From Herbidospora cretacea (GTDB lineage: Bacteria > Actinomycetota > Actinomycetes > Streptosporangiales > Streptosporangiaceae), in the NCBI RefSeq assembly GCF_001570605.1, contig NZ_BBXG01000003.1, positions 62,001 through 126,000 on the forward strand: a stretch of DNA of 64,000 nucleotides. Direction: 5' to 3'. This document shows positions 33,328 through 41,637 of the stretch, piece after piece. A model generated the notes under the pieces. It was not told the DNA's origin, searched no databases, and saw only the letters and a list, made by a program, of their open reading frames with translations. Position numbers and translations under genes: made by a program. Position 1 is the first letter of the stretch, and each line of letters begins with the position of its first letter.

Positions 33328-34719
33328 ATGCCCATCGTCCTCCGCAACGGACTCGTGCTGACCATGGACGACCGGCGCACCGTGCTCGCGCGCGGCGACG
33401 TGCTGGCCGACGGGGAGACCATCGCCGCCGTCGGGCCCGACCTCGCGGTCCCCGAGGGCACCGAGGAGATCGACGCGGCCGGCGGGATCGTCCTGCCCGG
33501 CATGATCGACACCCACCGCCACCTGTGGCAGACCGCGATGCGCGGCTACGGCGCCGACTGGACGCTGACCCAGTACTTCGTCTGGTACTACCTCGAATGG
33601 GGCCGGAGGTTCCGCCCCCAGGACATCTACGCCGGCAACCTCCTCGGCGCCGTCGAGGCCCTCGACGCCGGGGTCACCACCACCGTCGACTGGTCACACG
33701 GACTCCAGACCGTCGACCACGCCGAGGCGGCGGCCGACGCCCTCCAGGAGGTCCCGGGGCGTTTCGTGCTCGCGTACGGCAACATCCAGCAGGCCCCCTG
33801 GGACTGGGCGCCCTCGGCCGACCTGCGGAACTTCATCGGCCGGCGGTCCTGGGACGACATGCTGGGCCTCCAGCTCGCCTTCGACGTCACCGGTGACCCC
33901 GCCTTCCCCGAGAAGGCCGCCTTCGAGGCCGCCCGCGACCTCGGCCTGCCCGTGACCACCCACGCGGGCGTCTGGGGCGCGACCAACGACGACGGCATCC
34001 GGCTCATGTACGAGAACGGCTTCATGACCCCCGAGACCGTCTACGTCCACGCCGCCACGCTCTCGGCCGACTCCTACCACCGGATCGCCGCCACCGGCGG
34101 GTCGGTCTCGGTCTCCACCGAGAGCGAGCAGAGCGCCGGGCAGGGCTATCCGCCCACGTGGCAGCTGCGCCACCACGGCATCCCCGTGTCGCTGTCGATG
34201 GACACCAGCGTGTGGTGGAGCGGCGACCTGTTCTCCGCGATGCGCTCCACCCTGGGCGCCGACCGGTCACGGGAGCACCTGGAGGCCCACCTGAGGTCGG
34301 AGACCGTCACCCACTGCCACCTGCGGGCCGAGCAGGTCGTCGAATGGGCCACCCGAGGCGGGGCCGCCGCGCTCGGCCTGTCGGACAAGATCGGCAGCCT
34401 GGAGCCGGGGAAGAAGGCCGACATCGTCCTGATCAAGAACGACGACTCGCCGGTCATGTTCCCGATCCTCAACCCCTATGGCCACGTGGCCTTCCAGGCC
34501 CAGCGCGGCGACGTGCACACCGTCGTCGTCAACGGCGAGGTGGTCAAGCGCGACGGCAAGGTCGACGGCATCGCCAAGGCCCGCGCCGCCGTCGCCCAGA
34601 CGGTCGACTACCTCCAGGGCGAACTGGGCGATTCGTGGCTCTCCGGAATGAACCCCGACATCCCGGAGACCAAGATTCTCGACAACCCGTACACGTACAC
34701 CGACTACAGATCGAGCTGA
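33328..34719 (+). CDS. Amidohydrolase-family protein (cytosine-deaminase / AtzA-TrzA type)
   Basis: The 463-residue enzyme has the composite domain and TIM barrel of the family. Metal ligands are visible in GMIDTHRHLWQ (near residue 65), VTTHAGVW (near 215), a His in VYVHAATLS and the catalytic Asp in LSMDTSVWWSG (near 290). The C-terminal SLEPGKKADIVLI is typical. ATG 33328 has GGGAGG nine bases upstream. It would deaminate or hydrolyse a heterocycle or related substrate. Divergent from iclR, it may feed the dioxygenase pathway (inference). Its last codons lie in a tandem repeat. Confidence 0.88.
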   Translation: MPIVLRNGLVLTMDDRRTVLARGDVLADGETIAAVGPDLAVPEGTEEIDAAGGIVLPGMIDTHRHLWQTAMRGYGADWTLTQYFVWYYLEWGRRFRPQDIYAGNLLGAVEALDAGVTTTVDWSHGLQTVDHAEAAADALQEVPGRFVLAYGNIQQAPWDWAPSADLRNFIGRRSWDDMLGLQLAFDVTGDPAFPEKAAFEAARDLGLPVTTHAGVWGATNDDGIRLMYENGFMTPETVYVHAATLSADSYHRIAATGGSVSVSTESEQSAGQGYPPTWQLRHHGIPVSLSMDTSVWWSGDLFSAMRSTLGADRSREHLEAHLRSETVTHCHLRAEQVVEWATRGGAAALGLSDKIGSLEPGKKADIVLIKNDDSPVMFPILNPYGHVAFQAQRGDVHTVVVNGEVVKRDGKVDGIAKARAAVAQTVDYLQGELGDSWLSGMNPDIPETKILDNPYTYTDYRSS

Positions 34720-34860
34720 GGCCGCCGGCCGGGGGTCGGCCCTCGACAACCCGCGCGTACATGCACCGACTACAGGTCGAGCTGAGGCGCCGGCCGGGGG
34801 TGCGGCCCTCGACAACCCGCCCGTACCTGCACCGACTACAGGTCCAGCTGAGGCGCCCAG
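34681..34860. repeat. Three-copy tandem repeat spanning the amidohydrolase/ROK gene junction
   Basis: Units start at 34681, 34745 and 34811 (spacing 64 and 66 bases). Each contains GACAACCCG, a GTAC-ACCGACTACAG segment and AGCTGAGG, then a CCGGCCGGGGG hairpin-like tract. Unit 1 encodes the end of the amidohydrolase on the plus strand, and unit 3 encodes the end of the ROK kinase on the minus strand. Confidence 0.8.
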
Positions 34861-35750
34861 TCCTGCACGCCCGCCGCGCGCCAGCCAAGAATGCCCGCTC
34901 CCAGCATCCCGGCGCGCACGCCCAGTGCCGTCTGGCGCAGCGGCGGGGGCTTGCGGAAGCTCAGGCGCTCGGTCATCCGGTCGCGCAGCGGCATCAGCAG
35001 GGCCTCGCCGGCCTCGCCGAGGCCGCCGCCGATCACGATCATCGCCGGGTCCATGAGCAGCGTGTACGACGCCAGGGAGATCGACAGCGCCTCGACGGCC
35101 TCGGCCAGCACGGCGTAGGCATGGGGGTCGGTGGCCGCGTTGGACATCACGTCGACGGCGGTGGCCGGTTTGCCGGTGCGCTCGGTGTAGCGGCGGCCCA
35201 GCGACGCCGCCGAGGCGTAGGTCTCCAGGCAGCCGGTCTGGCCGCAGGCGCAGCGCTCGCCGTCGGGCCACACGGGGGTGTGGCCGATCTCGCCGCCCCA
35301 GCCGTTGACGCCCCCGTAGGGCTCGCCCTTGATGATCAGGGCGCCCGCGATACCCGTGCCGATGGGGAGGAAGAGGAAGTCGGTCACGTCGCGCCCGGCC
35401 CCGAAGACGCTCTCGGCCAGACCGGCCGTCTGCACGTCGTGGCCCAGCCGGACCGGCAGCCCCTCGGGCACGAACGCGGCCGCCGGGACGTCACGCCAGC
35501 CGATGTTGGCCGAGAACAGCGCGGTGCCGGAGTCGACGATGCCGGGCACGGCCACGCCCACCCCGATCGGGGGCTCGGCGTGCTGCGAGGCCAGTTCGGC
35601 CACGTAGTCCCTGATGTCGGCGACCACGGTGTCCGGCCCGTCGTCGCGCCTGGTCGGGCGACCGGGGAAAACGGTCACCTCGCCCGATTCGCTGACGAGG
35701 CCGCCCTTCATCGATGTTCCGCCCACATCAAGGGCGACCACGTAACTCAT
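34836..35750 (-). CDS. ROK-family sugar kinase (glucokinase-like)
   Basis: The 304-residue protein has the ROK phosphate motif DVGGTSMKGG at the N-terminus, the catalytic Asp in RLGHDVQTAGLAE near 105, EIGHTPV near 165 and the zinc motif CACGQTGCLE near 180. It would phosphorylate glucose or a related sugar with ATP. ATG 35750 was chosen because the upstream part of the frame is a basic, low-complexity extension. It lacks the N-terminal HTH of ROK repressors, so it is an enzyme. Confidence 0.92.
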   Translation of the reverse strand: MSYVVALDVGGTSMKGGLVSESGEVTVFPGRPTRRDDGPDTVVADIRDYVAELASQHAEPPIGVGVAVPGIVDSGTALFSANIGWRDVPAAAFVPEGLPVRLGHDVQTAGLAESVFGAGRDVTDFLFLPIGTGIAGALIIKGEPYGGVNGWGGEIGHTPVWPDGERCACGQTGCLETYASAASLGRRYTERTGKPATAVDVMSNAATDPHAYAVLAEAVEALSISLASYTLLMDPAMIVIGGGLGEAGEALLMPLRDRMTERLSFRKPPPLRQTALGVRAGMLGAGILGWRAAGVQDWAPQLDL

Positions 35751-35764
35751 CCGGACATCTAATC

Positions 35765-36097
35765 TCACGACCGGCCGAGTACGCGAGACAGGGCCGCCTC
35801 CACCTCCGCCGCGAGATCGGCGGGCACGGACGGCCTCTTCGGCAGGCACTCGCCCTGCCCCCCGCCCTGCCCCTCGCCCGCGCTGCGGACGTGGCCGCAG
35901 GAGCGGCACTCGACCTCACCGAGGCGGCAGATCAGGGCCGTCGAGGCGCACGAGGAGCACGTGTCGAGGTCGAGGTCGTGCGATCGCTGGCATTCCGGGC
36001 AGATCAGGACCTGGGCGTCGGCGCTGACCCCGCGCTTCCACGGGCTCGCGCCACGAACCGGGTCGGTCTGCCGGGCCCCGCATCGGTAGCAGGGCAT
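35765..36097 (-). CDS. Zinc-ribbon protein
   Basis: The 110-residue protein has four CxxC knuckles (CYRCG, CPECQ, CSSCA, CRSCG), enough for two zinc ribbons, then a Gly/Gln linker and a short helix (LAAEVEAALSRVLG). I recognise no specific family. The gene lies 14 bases before the ROK start and 12 bases after the peroxiredoxin stop, in one direction, so the three could be co-transcribed. Confidence 0.75.
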   Translation of the reverse strand: MPCYRCGARQTDPVRGASPWKRGVSADAQVLICPECQRSHDLDLDTCSSCASTALICRLGEVECRSCGHVRSAGEGQGGGQGECLPKRPSVPADLAAEVEAALSRVLGRS

Positions 36098-36109
36098 GTC
36101 GGCCTCCCC

Positions 36110-36553
36110 CTACAGCTCGCTGAGGACTTTCCGGTATTCCGCGACGTCGCGCGGCTGCCCGATCGCGGTCGCGACCGTCCAGCGCACCACGCCCTGGCCG
36201 TCGATGACGAAGGTCCCCCGGGAGGCGGCCCCCTTCACCTCGTCGAAAACACCATAAAGACGCGCGACCTGACCGTGGGGCCAGAAGTCCGAGAGCAGTG
36301 TGACGTCGAAACGCTCCCGGTCGGCCCAGGCCCGCTGGGCGAACGTGGAGTCGACCGAGACGGCCAGGACCTCCGCGTCACCGCCGAATCCGGCGAGGTC
36401 GTGGAGTTCGCCCTGGCACACCCCGGTGAAGGCGAACGGGAAGAAGACCAGCAGGACGTTCCGGCCGCGCAGGCCGGAGAGCCGGATCGGCGTGCCGTGC
36501 TGGTCGCTCAGCTCGAAATCGGGCGCGAATGACCCGGCGGTCAGCATGTCCAT
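36110..36553 (-). CDS. Peroxiredoxin (AhpE-like, one-Cys)
   Basis: A 147-residue thioredoxin-fold peroxidase: APDFELSDQHGTPIRLS, VLLVFFPFAFTGVCQGEL with the peroxidatic Cys near 47, and RGTFVIDGQGVVRW. The FTGVC setting without a second resolving Cys matches AhpE, the product of Rv2238c in M. tuberculosis, which is also encoded beside a DUF3052 gene near aceE. It reduces hydroperoxides. GGAG lies before the ATG. Confidence 0.9.
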   Translation of the reverse strand: MDMLTAGSFAPDFELSDQHGTPIRLSGLRGRNVLLVFFPFAFTGVCQGELHDLAGFGGDAEVLAVSVDSTFAQRAWADRERFDVTLLSDFWPHGQVARLYGVFDEVKGAASRGTFVIDGQGVVRWTVATAIGQPRDVAEYRKVLSEL

Positions 36554-36574
36554 GATCGCTCCGCCCGTAGTGAT

Positions 36575-36604
36575 CCTGCCGTACGGCGGCGGCCGTACGG
36601 CAGG
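36575..36604 (-). terminator. Hairpin between the DUF3052 and peroxiredoxin genes
   Basis: Perfect 12-base arms CCTGCCGTACGG and CCGTACGGCAGG flank a six-base loop, 15 bases past the DUF3052 stop and 22 bases before the peroxiredoxin ATG. It may end the DUF3052 transcript or be an operator for the peroxiredoxin. Confidence 0.6.
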
Positions 36605-36618
36605 TGGGGCTCCACCGC

Positions 36619-37044
36619 CTAGCGGCGGCCCTTGAAGACGAGTCTCGTGCCCGACCAGTCCTTGGCCGCGCTGATGCTGCTGGTCTGCGCCAGACCGGCG
36701 GTCGTGGCGTCCTCGCCGATGTCGCTCGGTTCGACGTGGCCGGGACGGGCCGCCTTCGGCGTCAGCAGCCAGATCTGGCCGCCGTCAGCCAGGGAGGTCA
36801 TGACGTCGCTCAGGACATCGAACAGATCGTCGTCCCCGTCGCGATACCACAGCAGCACCACGTCGACGACTTCTTCGAAGTCCTCGTCGACCATCTCGTT
36901 GCCGGTCAGCTCCTCGATGGACTGACGAAGCTCTTCGTCGCTGTCCTCGTCCCAGCCGACCTCCTGCACCACCTGACCCGGCTTGAGGCCGAGTCGTTCG
37001 GCCAGGCCGCGCTCGCCCTGCGCCTGACCCGCGGTCGCGCTCAC
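36619..37044 (-). CDS. DUF3052 domain-containing protein
   Basis: A 141-residue acidic protein with LAERLGLKPGQVVQEVGWDEDSDEEL, VVDVVLLWYRDGDDDLFDVL and GQIWLLTPKAARPG, the conserved blocks of DUF3052. GTG 37044 was chosen because AGGAGG lies seven bases upstream; the ATG two codons earlier is too close to that site. The family is of unknown function; its neighbours here (AhpE-like gene, aceE) are the same as in M. tuberculosis Rv2238c-Rv2241. Confidence 0.88.
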   Translation of the reverse strand: MSATAGQAQGERGLAERLGLKPGQVVQEVGWDEDSDEELRQSIEELTGNEMVDEDFEEVVDVVLLWYRDGDDDLFDVLSDVMTSLADGGQIWLLTPKAARPGHVEPSDIGEDATTAGLAQTSSISAAKDWSGTRLVFKGRR

Positions 37045-37166
37045 TCTCATCCCTCCTGCTCGGATCGACCCCGCTGGAAAACCGCTGCGGGTATCGTTCG
37101 GCACAGTCCACACGCTGTGACCCATCGTCGTCAACGGTCGCCACGGTCAGTGACCCGCACCGTTAT

Positions 37167-37577
37167 CTACGATTCGGACAAATAGGACAAACGGACACTC
37201 CGTTCCCTGTTGTCCACGTTGAGATCCACGACGGCGATCGACTGCCAGGTGCCCAGCGCCAGCCGCCCCCCGATGACGGGCACCGTCGCATAGGGCGGAA
37301 TCAGGGCCGGCATCACATGGGAGCGCCCGTGGCCCCGGGAGCCGTGGGCGTGCCGCCAGCGGTCGTCGGCCGGGAGCAGGTCGCCCAGCGCCGCCAGCAG
37401 GTCGTCGTCGCTGCCGGCGCCCAGTTCGATCAGCGCCACGCCCGCCGTGGCGTGAGGCACGAAGACGTTGAGAAGGCCGTCGCCCCCGCATTCCTCGGCG
37501 AACCTCGCGCACTCCGCGGTGATGTCGTGCACCCGTTCCCGGGAGCCCGTCCGCACCTCGATGACCTGAGATCTCAC
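37167..37577 (-). CDS. YjbQ/UPF0047 family protein
   Basis: The 136-residue protein has the family core: VFVPHATAGVALIE, HAHGSRGHGRSHVMPALI and LGTWQSIAVVDLNVDNRERSV. Members can show thiamine-phosphate synthase activity, and are annotated that way, but their main role is unsettled. It is divergent from aceE with a 270-base gap that carries a palindrome. Confidence 0.9.
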   Translation of the reverse strand: MRSQVIEVRTGSRERVHDITAECARFAEECGGDGLLNVFVPHATAGVALIELGAGSDDDLLAALGDLLPADDRWRHAHGSRGHGRSHVMPALIPPYATVPVIGGRLALGTWQSIAVVDLNVDNRERSVRLSYLSES

Positions 37578-37723
37578 ATCGGGATACTAAGGTGCGGCCT
37601 GCCCGTTATTCGGCACCGCGCGACCAGGTGAGGGACAACCTAGGTCAAAACGTTACGCTGACGAAGTGAGCACACCCGGCGGTGGCAGGATGTGCGAGCT
37701 TGGGCGAAAATCGTCCTACCATC

Positions 37724-37747
37724 GGTGGTCTAGACCCATAGACCACC
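37724..37747. promoter_or_regulatory. dre-like palindrome upstream of aceE
   Basis: Nine-base arms GGTGGTCTA and TAGACCACC enclose GACCCA. The left part contains TGGTCTAGACC, one base short of the published DasR site core TGGTCTAGACCA of Streptomyces. It stands 101 bases before the aceE start. Other GntR-type regulators with similar sites are possible. Confidence 0.55.
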
Positions 37748-37847
37748 CCGGTTACCCCACGGTAGAGATGCATCTTCCGTAGGGACCAGCCAGGATGGAA
37801 CCCGAACCCTAGACCGACAAAAGTCCATTCTCGGAAGGCGAGACCCA

Positions 37848-40595
37848 GTGGCTTCCGGACGCCAGCGTTTCTCGATCATCAGTGACGGCCTACCCAGCCA
37901 GTTTCCTGATGTCGATCCAAGCGAGACCCAGGAGTGGCTTGAGTCGCTCGACAACGTCGTCAAGACGGAGGGGCGAACCCGAGCGCGCTACCTGATGCTC
38001 CGCCTGCTTGAACGGGCGCGAGAGCATCAGGTCGGCGTCCCGGGGCTGCGCAGCACCGACTACATCAACACGATCGCTCCCGAGCGCGAACCCTGGTTCC
38101 CCGGCGACGAATACGTCGAGCGGCGCATCCGCGCGTACATCCGGTGGAACGCCGCGATCATGGTGACCCGGGCCAACGCCCGCACCAACGTGGGCGGCCA
38201 CATCGCCACCTACGCCTCGGCCGCCTCGCTCTACGAAGTGGGCTTCAACCACTTCTTCCGGGGCAAGGACCACGGCGAGTCGGGCGACCAGGTGTTCTTC
38301 CAGGGCCACGCGGCCCCGGGGATCTACGCGCGCGCCTTCCTGGAGGGCCGCCTCAGCGAGACCCAGCTCGACGCCTTCCGGCAGGAGCTGTCCCACGGGT
38401 TCAAGGGCCTGCCGTCCTATCCTCACCCGCGACTCATGAACGACTTCTGGGAGTTCCCCACGGTCTCCATGGGGCTGGGCCCGATCGGCGCGATCTACCA
38501 GGCGCGGTTCAACCGCTACCTGGAGGACCGCAAGATCAAGGACACCTCGCGCAGCCACGTGTGGGCGTTCCTCGGCGACGGCGAGATGGACGAGCCCGAG
38601 TCGCTCGGCGCCATCGGTCTCGCGGCCCGCGAGGAGCTCGACAACCTGACCTTCGTCATCAACTGCAACCTGCAGCGGCTCGACGGCCCGGTCCGGGGCA
38701 ACGGCAAGATCATCCAGGAGCTGGAGTCCTACTTCAGGGGCGCCGGCTGGAACGTCATCAAGGTCGTCTGGGGCCGCGACTGGGACCCGCTGCTCGCGGC
38801 CGACGTCGACGGCGTCCTGGTCAACCAGATGAACACCACGCCCGACGGCCAGTTCCAGACCTACTCGGTCGAGAACGGCGCCTACATCCGGGATCACTTC
38901 TTCGGCGGTGACCCGCGCCTGCGCAAGATGGTCGAGCACCTGTCCGACGACGACATCCGCAAGCTGTCGCGCGGCGGCCACGACTACCGCAAGGTCTACG
39001 CGGCCTTCAAGTCGGCCCGTGACCACGTCGGCCAGCCGACGGTCATCCTGGCTCAGACGATCAAGGGCTGGACGCTGGGCAAGGACTTCGAGGCGCGCAA
39101 CGCCACCCACCAGATGAAGAAGCTGAGCAAGGCGGAGCTCAAGGAGTTCCGCGACCGGCTCTACCTTCCGATCCCGGACAAGGACCTCGAAGGCGACCTG
39201 CCGCCCTACTTCCACCCGGGCGCCGACAGCGACGAGATCGCCTACATGAAGGAGCGCCGCCACGCGCTGGGCGGTTTCCTGCCGAAGCGAGTAGTGCGCG
39301 CCAAGACCCTGAAGCTGCCCGGCGACGACGCCTACAAGCAGCTCTCCAAGGGTTCGGGCAAGCAGAACGTCGCCACCACCATGGCGTTCGTCCGGCTGCT
39401 CAAGGACCTCATGCGCGACAAGGAGATCGGCCACCGGTTCGTGCCGATCATCCCCGACGAGGCCCGCACCTTCGGCATCGACGCGATGTTCCCGACGGCG
39501 AAGATCTACTCGCCCTACGGCCAGACCTACGAGGCCGTCGACCGCGACCTGCTGCTGTCCTACAAGGAGTCGACCGAGGGTCAGATCCTCCACGAGGGCA
39601 TCACCGAGTCGGGCTCGATGGCCTCCACGATCGCGGTCGGCTCGGCGTACGCCACCCACGGCGAGCACATGATCCCGGTCTACATCTTCTACTCGATGTT
39701 CGGCTGGCAGCGCACGGCCGACCAGATGTGGCAGCTGGCCGACCAGATGGGCCGGGGCTTCCTGCTCGGCGCCACCGCGGGCCGCACGACCCTGAACGGC
39801 GAGGGCCTCCAGCACGAAGACGGCCACACGCCGCTCATCGCCTCCACCAACCCGGCGGCCGTGTCCTACGACCCGGCCTGGGGCTACGAGGTGGCCCACA
39901 TCGTCCGCGACGGCCTGCGGAGGATGTACGGCGAGAACGCCGAGGACATCTTCTACTACCTGACCGTCTACAACGAGCCCTACCAGCAGCCCGCCGAGCC
40001 GGCCAACCTCGACGTCGAGGGCCTGCTCAAGGGTCTCTACCTCTTCGCCCCCGCCACCGGCGACGGGCCGAAGGCCAACATCCTCGTCTCCGGCGTCGCG
40101 GGCCCCTGGGCCCTGGAGGCGCAGCGGATGCTGGCCGAGGAGTGGGGCGTGGCGGCCTCGGTGTGGTCGACGACCTCGTGGTCGGAGCTGCGGCGCGACG
40201 CCCTCGCGTGCGAGGAGTTCAACCTGCTGAACCCTGACGCCGAGCAGAAGGTGCCCTACGTCACGACCAAGCTGTCCAACGTGCCGGGGCCGTTCGTGGG
40301 CGTCAGCGACTACATGAGGGCCGTGCAGGACCAGATCGCGCAGTGGGTGCCGGGAGACTGGAGCTCGCTCGGGACCGACGGCTTCGGCCTGTCCGACACG
40401 CGCTCGGCGCTGCGCCGCCACTTCCACGTCGACGCGGCGTCGATCACCCTCGCGGTGCTGACGCAGCTCGCCAGGCGTGGTGAGGTCAAGCAGGAGACGC
40501 TGAAGGACGCGATCGCCCGCTACCACCTCAAGAACGGCGTCACCGAGATCGGCACCACCGCCGAGTCGAACGACACCGAGGCGATGGGCGTCTAG
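37848..40595 (+). CDS. aceE: Pyruvate dehydrogenase E1 component, homodimeric type
   Basis: The 915-residue E1 matches the full homodimeric family. The thiamine-diphosphate motif is [10 protein letters not shown] to [19 protein letters not shown] (near residues 243-285), and the transketolase-like pyrimidine domain has [19 protein letters not shown] near 580 and [21 protein letters not shown] near 625. It decarboxylates pyruvate and passes the acetyl group to lipoyl-E2, supplying acetyl-CoA. GTG 37848 has a purine-rich GGAAGG upstream. It stands alone and ends at a clear terminator. Confidence 0.97.
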   Translation: MASGRQRFSIISDGLPSQFPDVDPSETQEWLESLDNVVKTEGRTRARYLMLRLLERAREHQVGVPGLRSTDYINTIAPEREPWFPGDEYVERRIRAYIRWNAAIMVTRANARTNVGGHIATYASAASLYEVGFNHFFRGKDHGESGDQVFFQGHAAPGIYARAFLEGRLSETQLDAFRQELSHGFKGLPSYPHPRLMNDFWEFPTVSMGLGPIGAIYQARFNRYLEDRKIKDTSRSHVWAFLGDGEMDEPESLGAIGLAAREELDNLTFVINCNLQRLDGPVRGNGKIIQELESYFRGAGWNVIKVVWGRDWDPLLAADVDGVLVNQMNTTPDGQFQTYSVENGAYIRDHFFGGDPRLRKMVEHLSDDDIRKLSRGGHDYRKVYAAFKSARDHVGQPTVILAQTIKGWTLGKDFEARNATHQMKKLSKAELKEFRDRLYLPIPDKDLEGDLPPYFHPGADSDEIAYMKERRHALGGFLPKRVVRAKTLKLPGDDAYKQLSKGSGKQNVATTMAFVRLLKDLMRDKEIGHRFVPIIPDEARTFGIDAMFPTAKIYSPYGQTYEAVDRDLLLSYKESTEGQILHEGITESGSMASTIAVGSAYATHGEHMIPVYIFYSMFGWQRTADQMWQLADQMGRGFLLGATAGRTTLNGEGLQHEDGHTPLIASTNPAAVSYDPAWGYEVAHIVRDGLRRMYGENAEDIFYYLTVYNEPYQQPAEPANLDVEGLLKGLYLFAPATGDGPKANILVSGVAGPWALEAQRMLAEEWGVAASVWSTTSWSELRRDALACEEFNLLNPDAEQKVPYVTTKLSNVPGPFVGVSDYMRAVQDQIAQWVPGDWSSLGTDGFGLSDTRSALRRHFHVDAASITLAVLTQLARRGEVKQETLKDAIARYHLKNGVTEIGTTAESNDTEAMGV

Positions 40596-40611
40596 CCCAG
40601 GCGACTCTCAG

Positions 40612-40643
40612 AAGGCCCCCGAGAACCCTCGGGGGCCTTTTCG
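40612..40643 (+). terminator. Rho-independent terminator of aceE
   Basis: A 12-base-pair stem AAGGCCCCCGAG / CTCGGGGGCCTT with an AACC loop is followed by TTTCG, 17 bases past the stop. Confidence 0.9.
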
Positions 40644-40731
40644 TTTCGGGCACATTCAACCGCCGGGGTCAGTGATCCGGCGGGCCGGTCGCGCCGGGTG
40701 AAAACCCGTCTCCGATCTTGAGCCGCCGTGA

Positions 40732-41367
40732 TCAGGGGCGGCGGGCCAGTACCTCAGGGAACCGGCTGTGGCGCCCGACCATGCGGGCGAGCCCCGGATC
40801 GATGTATCCCAGGCACTCGATGATCCCCAGGTGATCGGCCAGGAGATGTCGATGATGAATCGGCGCATGGTGTGCGATCTTGTTGCGCAGGACGCGCAGG
40901 TAGTCGAGCTTCTTGTGGAGACCGCTGCGGTTGCCGCCCCAGTGAGGAAACGCCCGGTGCAGGGCGGGGCGCCAGAGGTGTTTCTCATAATCGTTGCCCC
41001 GCCCCAGCAGCGAGACCCAGAAACCGAAAGAGAGACTTTCGGTAATGGTCAGTGGACGGAAAGCGGCGCCGCGGGCGGCCTGATCTTTCACCCCCGACAC
41101 CTTGTCCTGCGCAACGCGGTTCAAGTTCGCTCGTGGATCGTCCCACCAGTCGTTTCGCCCGAAATGTGAGCATAAGCGCGCGGTCATACTGCTGCGCGTC
41201 GCGAGTTCCAAGTACTGTAACGGTCCATAGAGCGCCTCCGAGATCTCGGTGTTCCAGCAGTGAAGGCGCAGTGCCGCCACATGATCGCCGCCACACCGCA
41301 GCAAATACTCGCTCATACGTGTCGTGGACAACCCTCCATGAAGCCGGGTGGCCTCTTCGGCATGCAT
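40732..41367 (-). CDS. Abi-like protein (HEPN-type, candidate abortive-infection RNase)
   Basis: The 211-residue protein matches the Abi-like family: LRLHCWNTEISEALYGPLQYLELATRSSM near residues 34-62, PLTITESLSFGFWVSLLGRGNDYEKHLW near 105 and RNKIAHHAPI near 161. R161-N-x3-H166 is the Rx4H catalytic motif of HEPN ribonucleases. Such proteins can stop growth on phage infection. The gene lies alone after the aceE terminator, with a less GC-rich upstream region, so it may be a recent arrival. No antitoxin or restriction gene is adjacent. Confidence 0.78.
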   Translation of the reverse strand: MHAEEATRLHGGLSTTRMSEYLLRCGGDHVAALRLHCWNTEISEALYGPLQYLELATRSSMTARLCSHFGRNDWWDDPRANLNRVAQDKVSGVKDQAARGAAFRPLTITESLSFGFWVSLLGRGNDYEKHLWRPALHRAFPHWGGNRSGLHKKLDYLRVLRNKIAHHAPIHHRHLLADHLGIIECLGYIDPGLARMVGRHSRFPEVLARRP

Positions 41368-41497
41368 CCTGACTTCCTCTCAACGGCGTGATACCGTGCT
41401 TGTATAAGCCCCGGTGTTGCCTCTGCTCTGCACGCACCCGGGGCACAGCTGTTTCTGCAGTGCTTTCGCTCTCCTGCAAACCCTTGCGTTGATGAGG

Positions 41498-41517
41498 TTG
41501 CGTGCGAATGCACGCAA
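41498..41517. promoter_or_regulatory. Palindrome in the gene-poor region upstream of the Abi-like gene
   Basis: TTGCGTGC and GCACGCAA are perfect eight-base arms around GAAT. They lie in the 270-base gap (41368-41637) upstream of the Abi-like gene and downstream of the protease-hydrolase fusion gene. No other copy was found. Confidence 0.45.
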
Positions 41518-41637
41518 TTCCCTGCGTAATGCGCATATCGGGCATGGCGAGATGTGCTCGGTAAATGAGGCCCTGACGGGTTTCGGCTCCCTGGTCGTCG
41601 TTCCTCGTGACAGTGGCGCGGAGTCAGCCGTACACGG

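Noticed and set aside
28306-34719. Standard protocatechuate 4,5-cleavage pathway
   Set aside because: LigC, LigI, LigJ and the aldolase are absent; only the LigAB pair is shared.
37890-40526. Long minus-strand open frame inside aceE
   Set aside because: The plus strand encodes full-length aceE with all motifs; the opposite frame has shadow composition.
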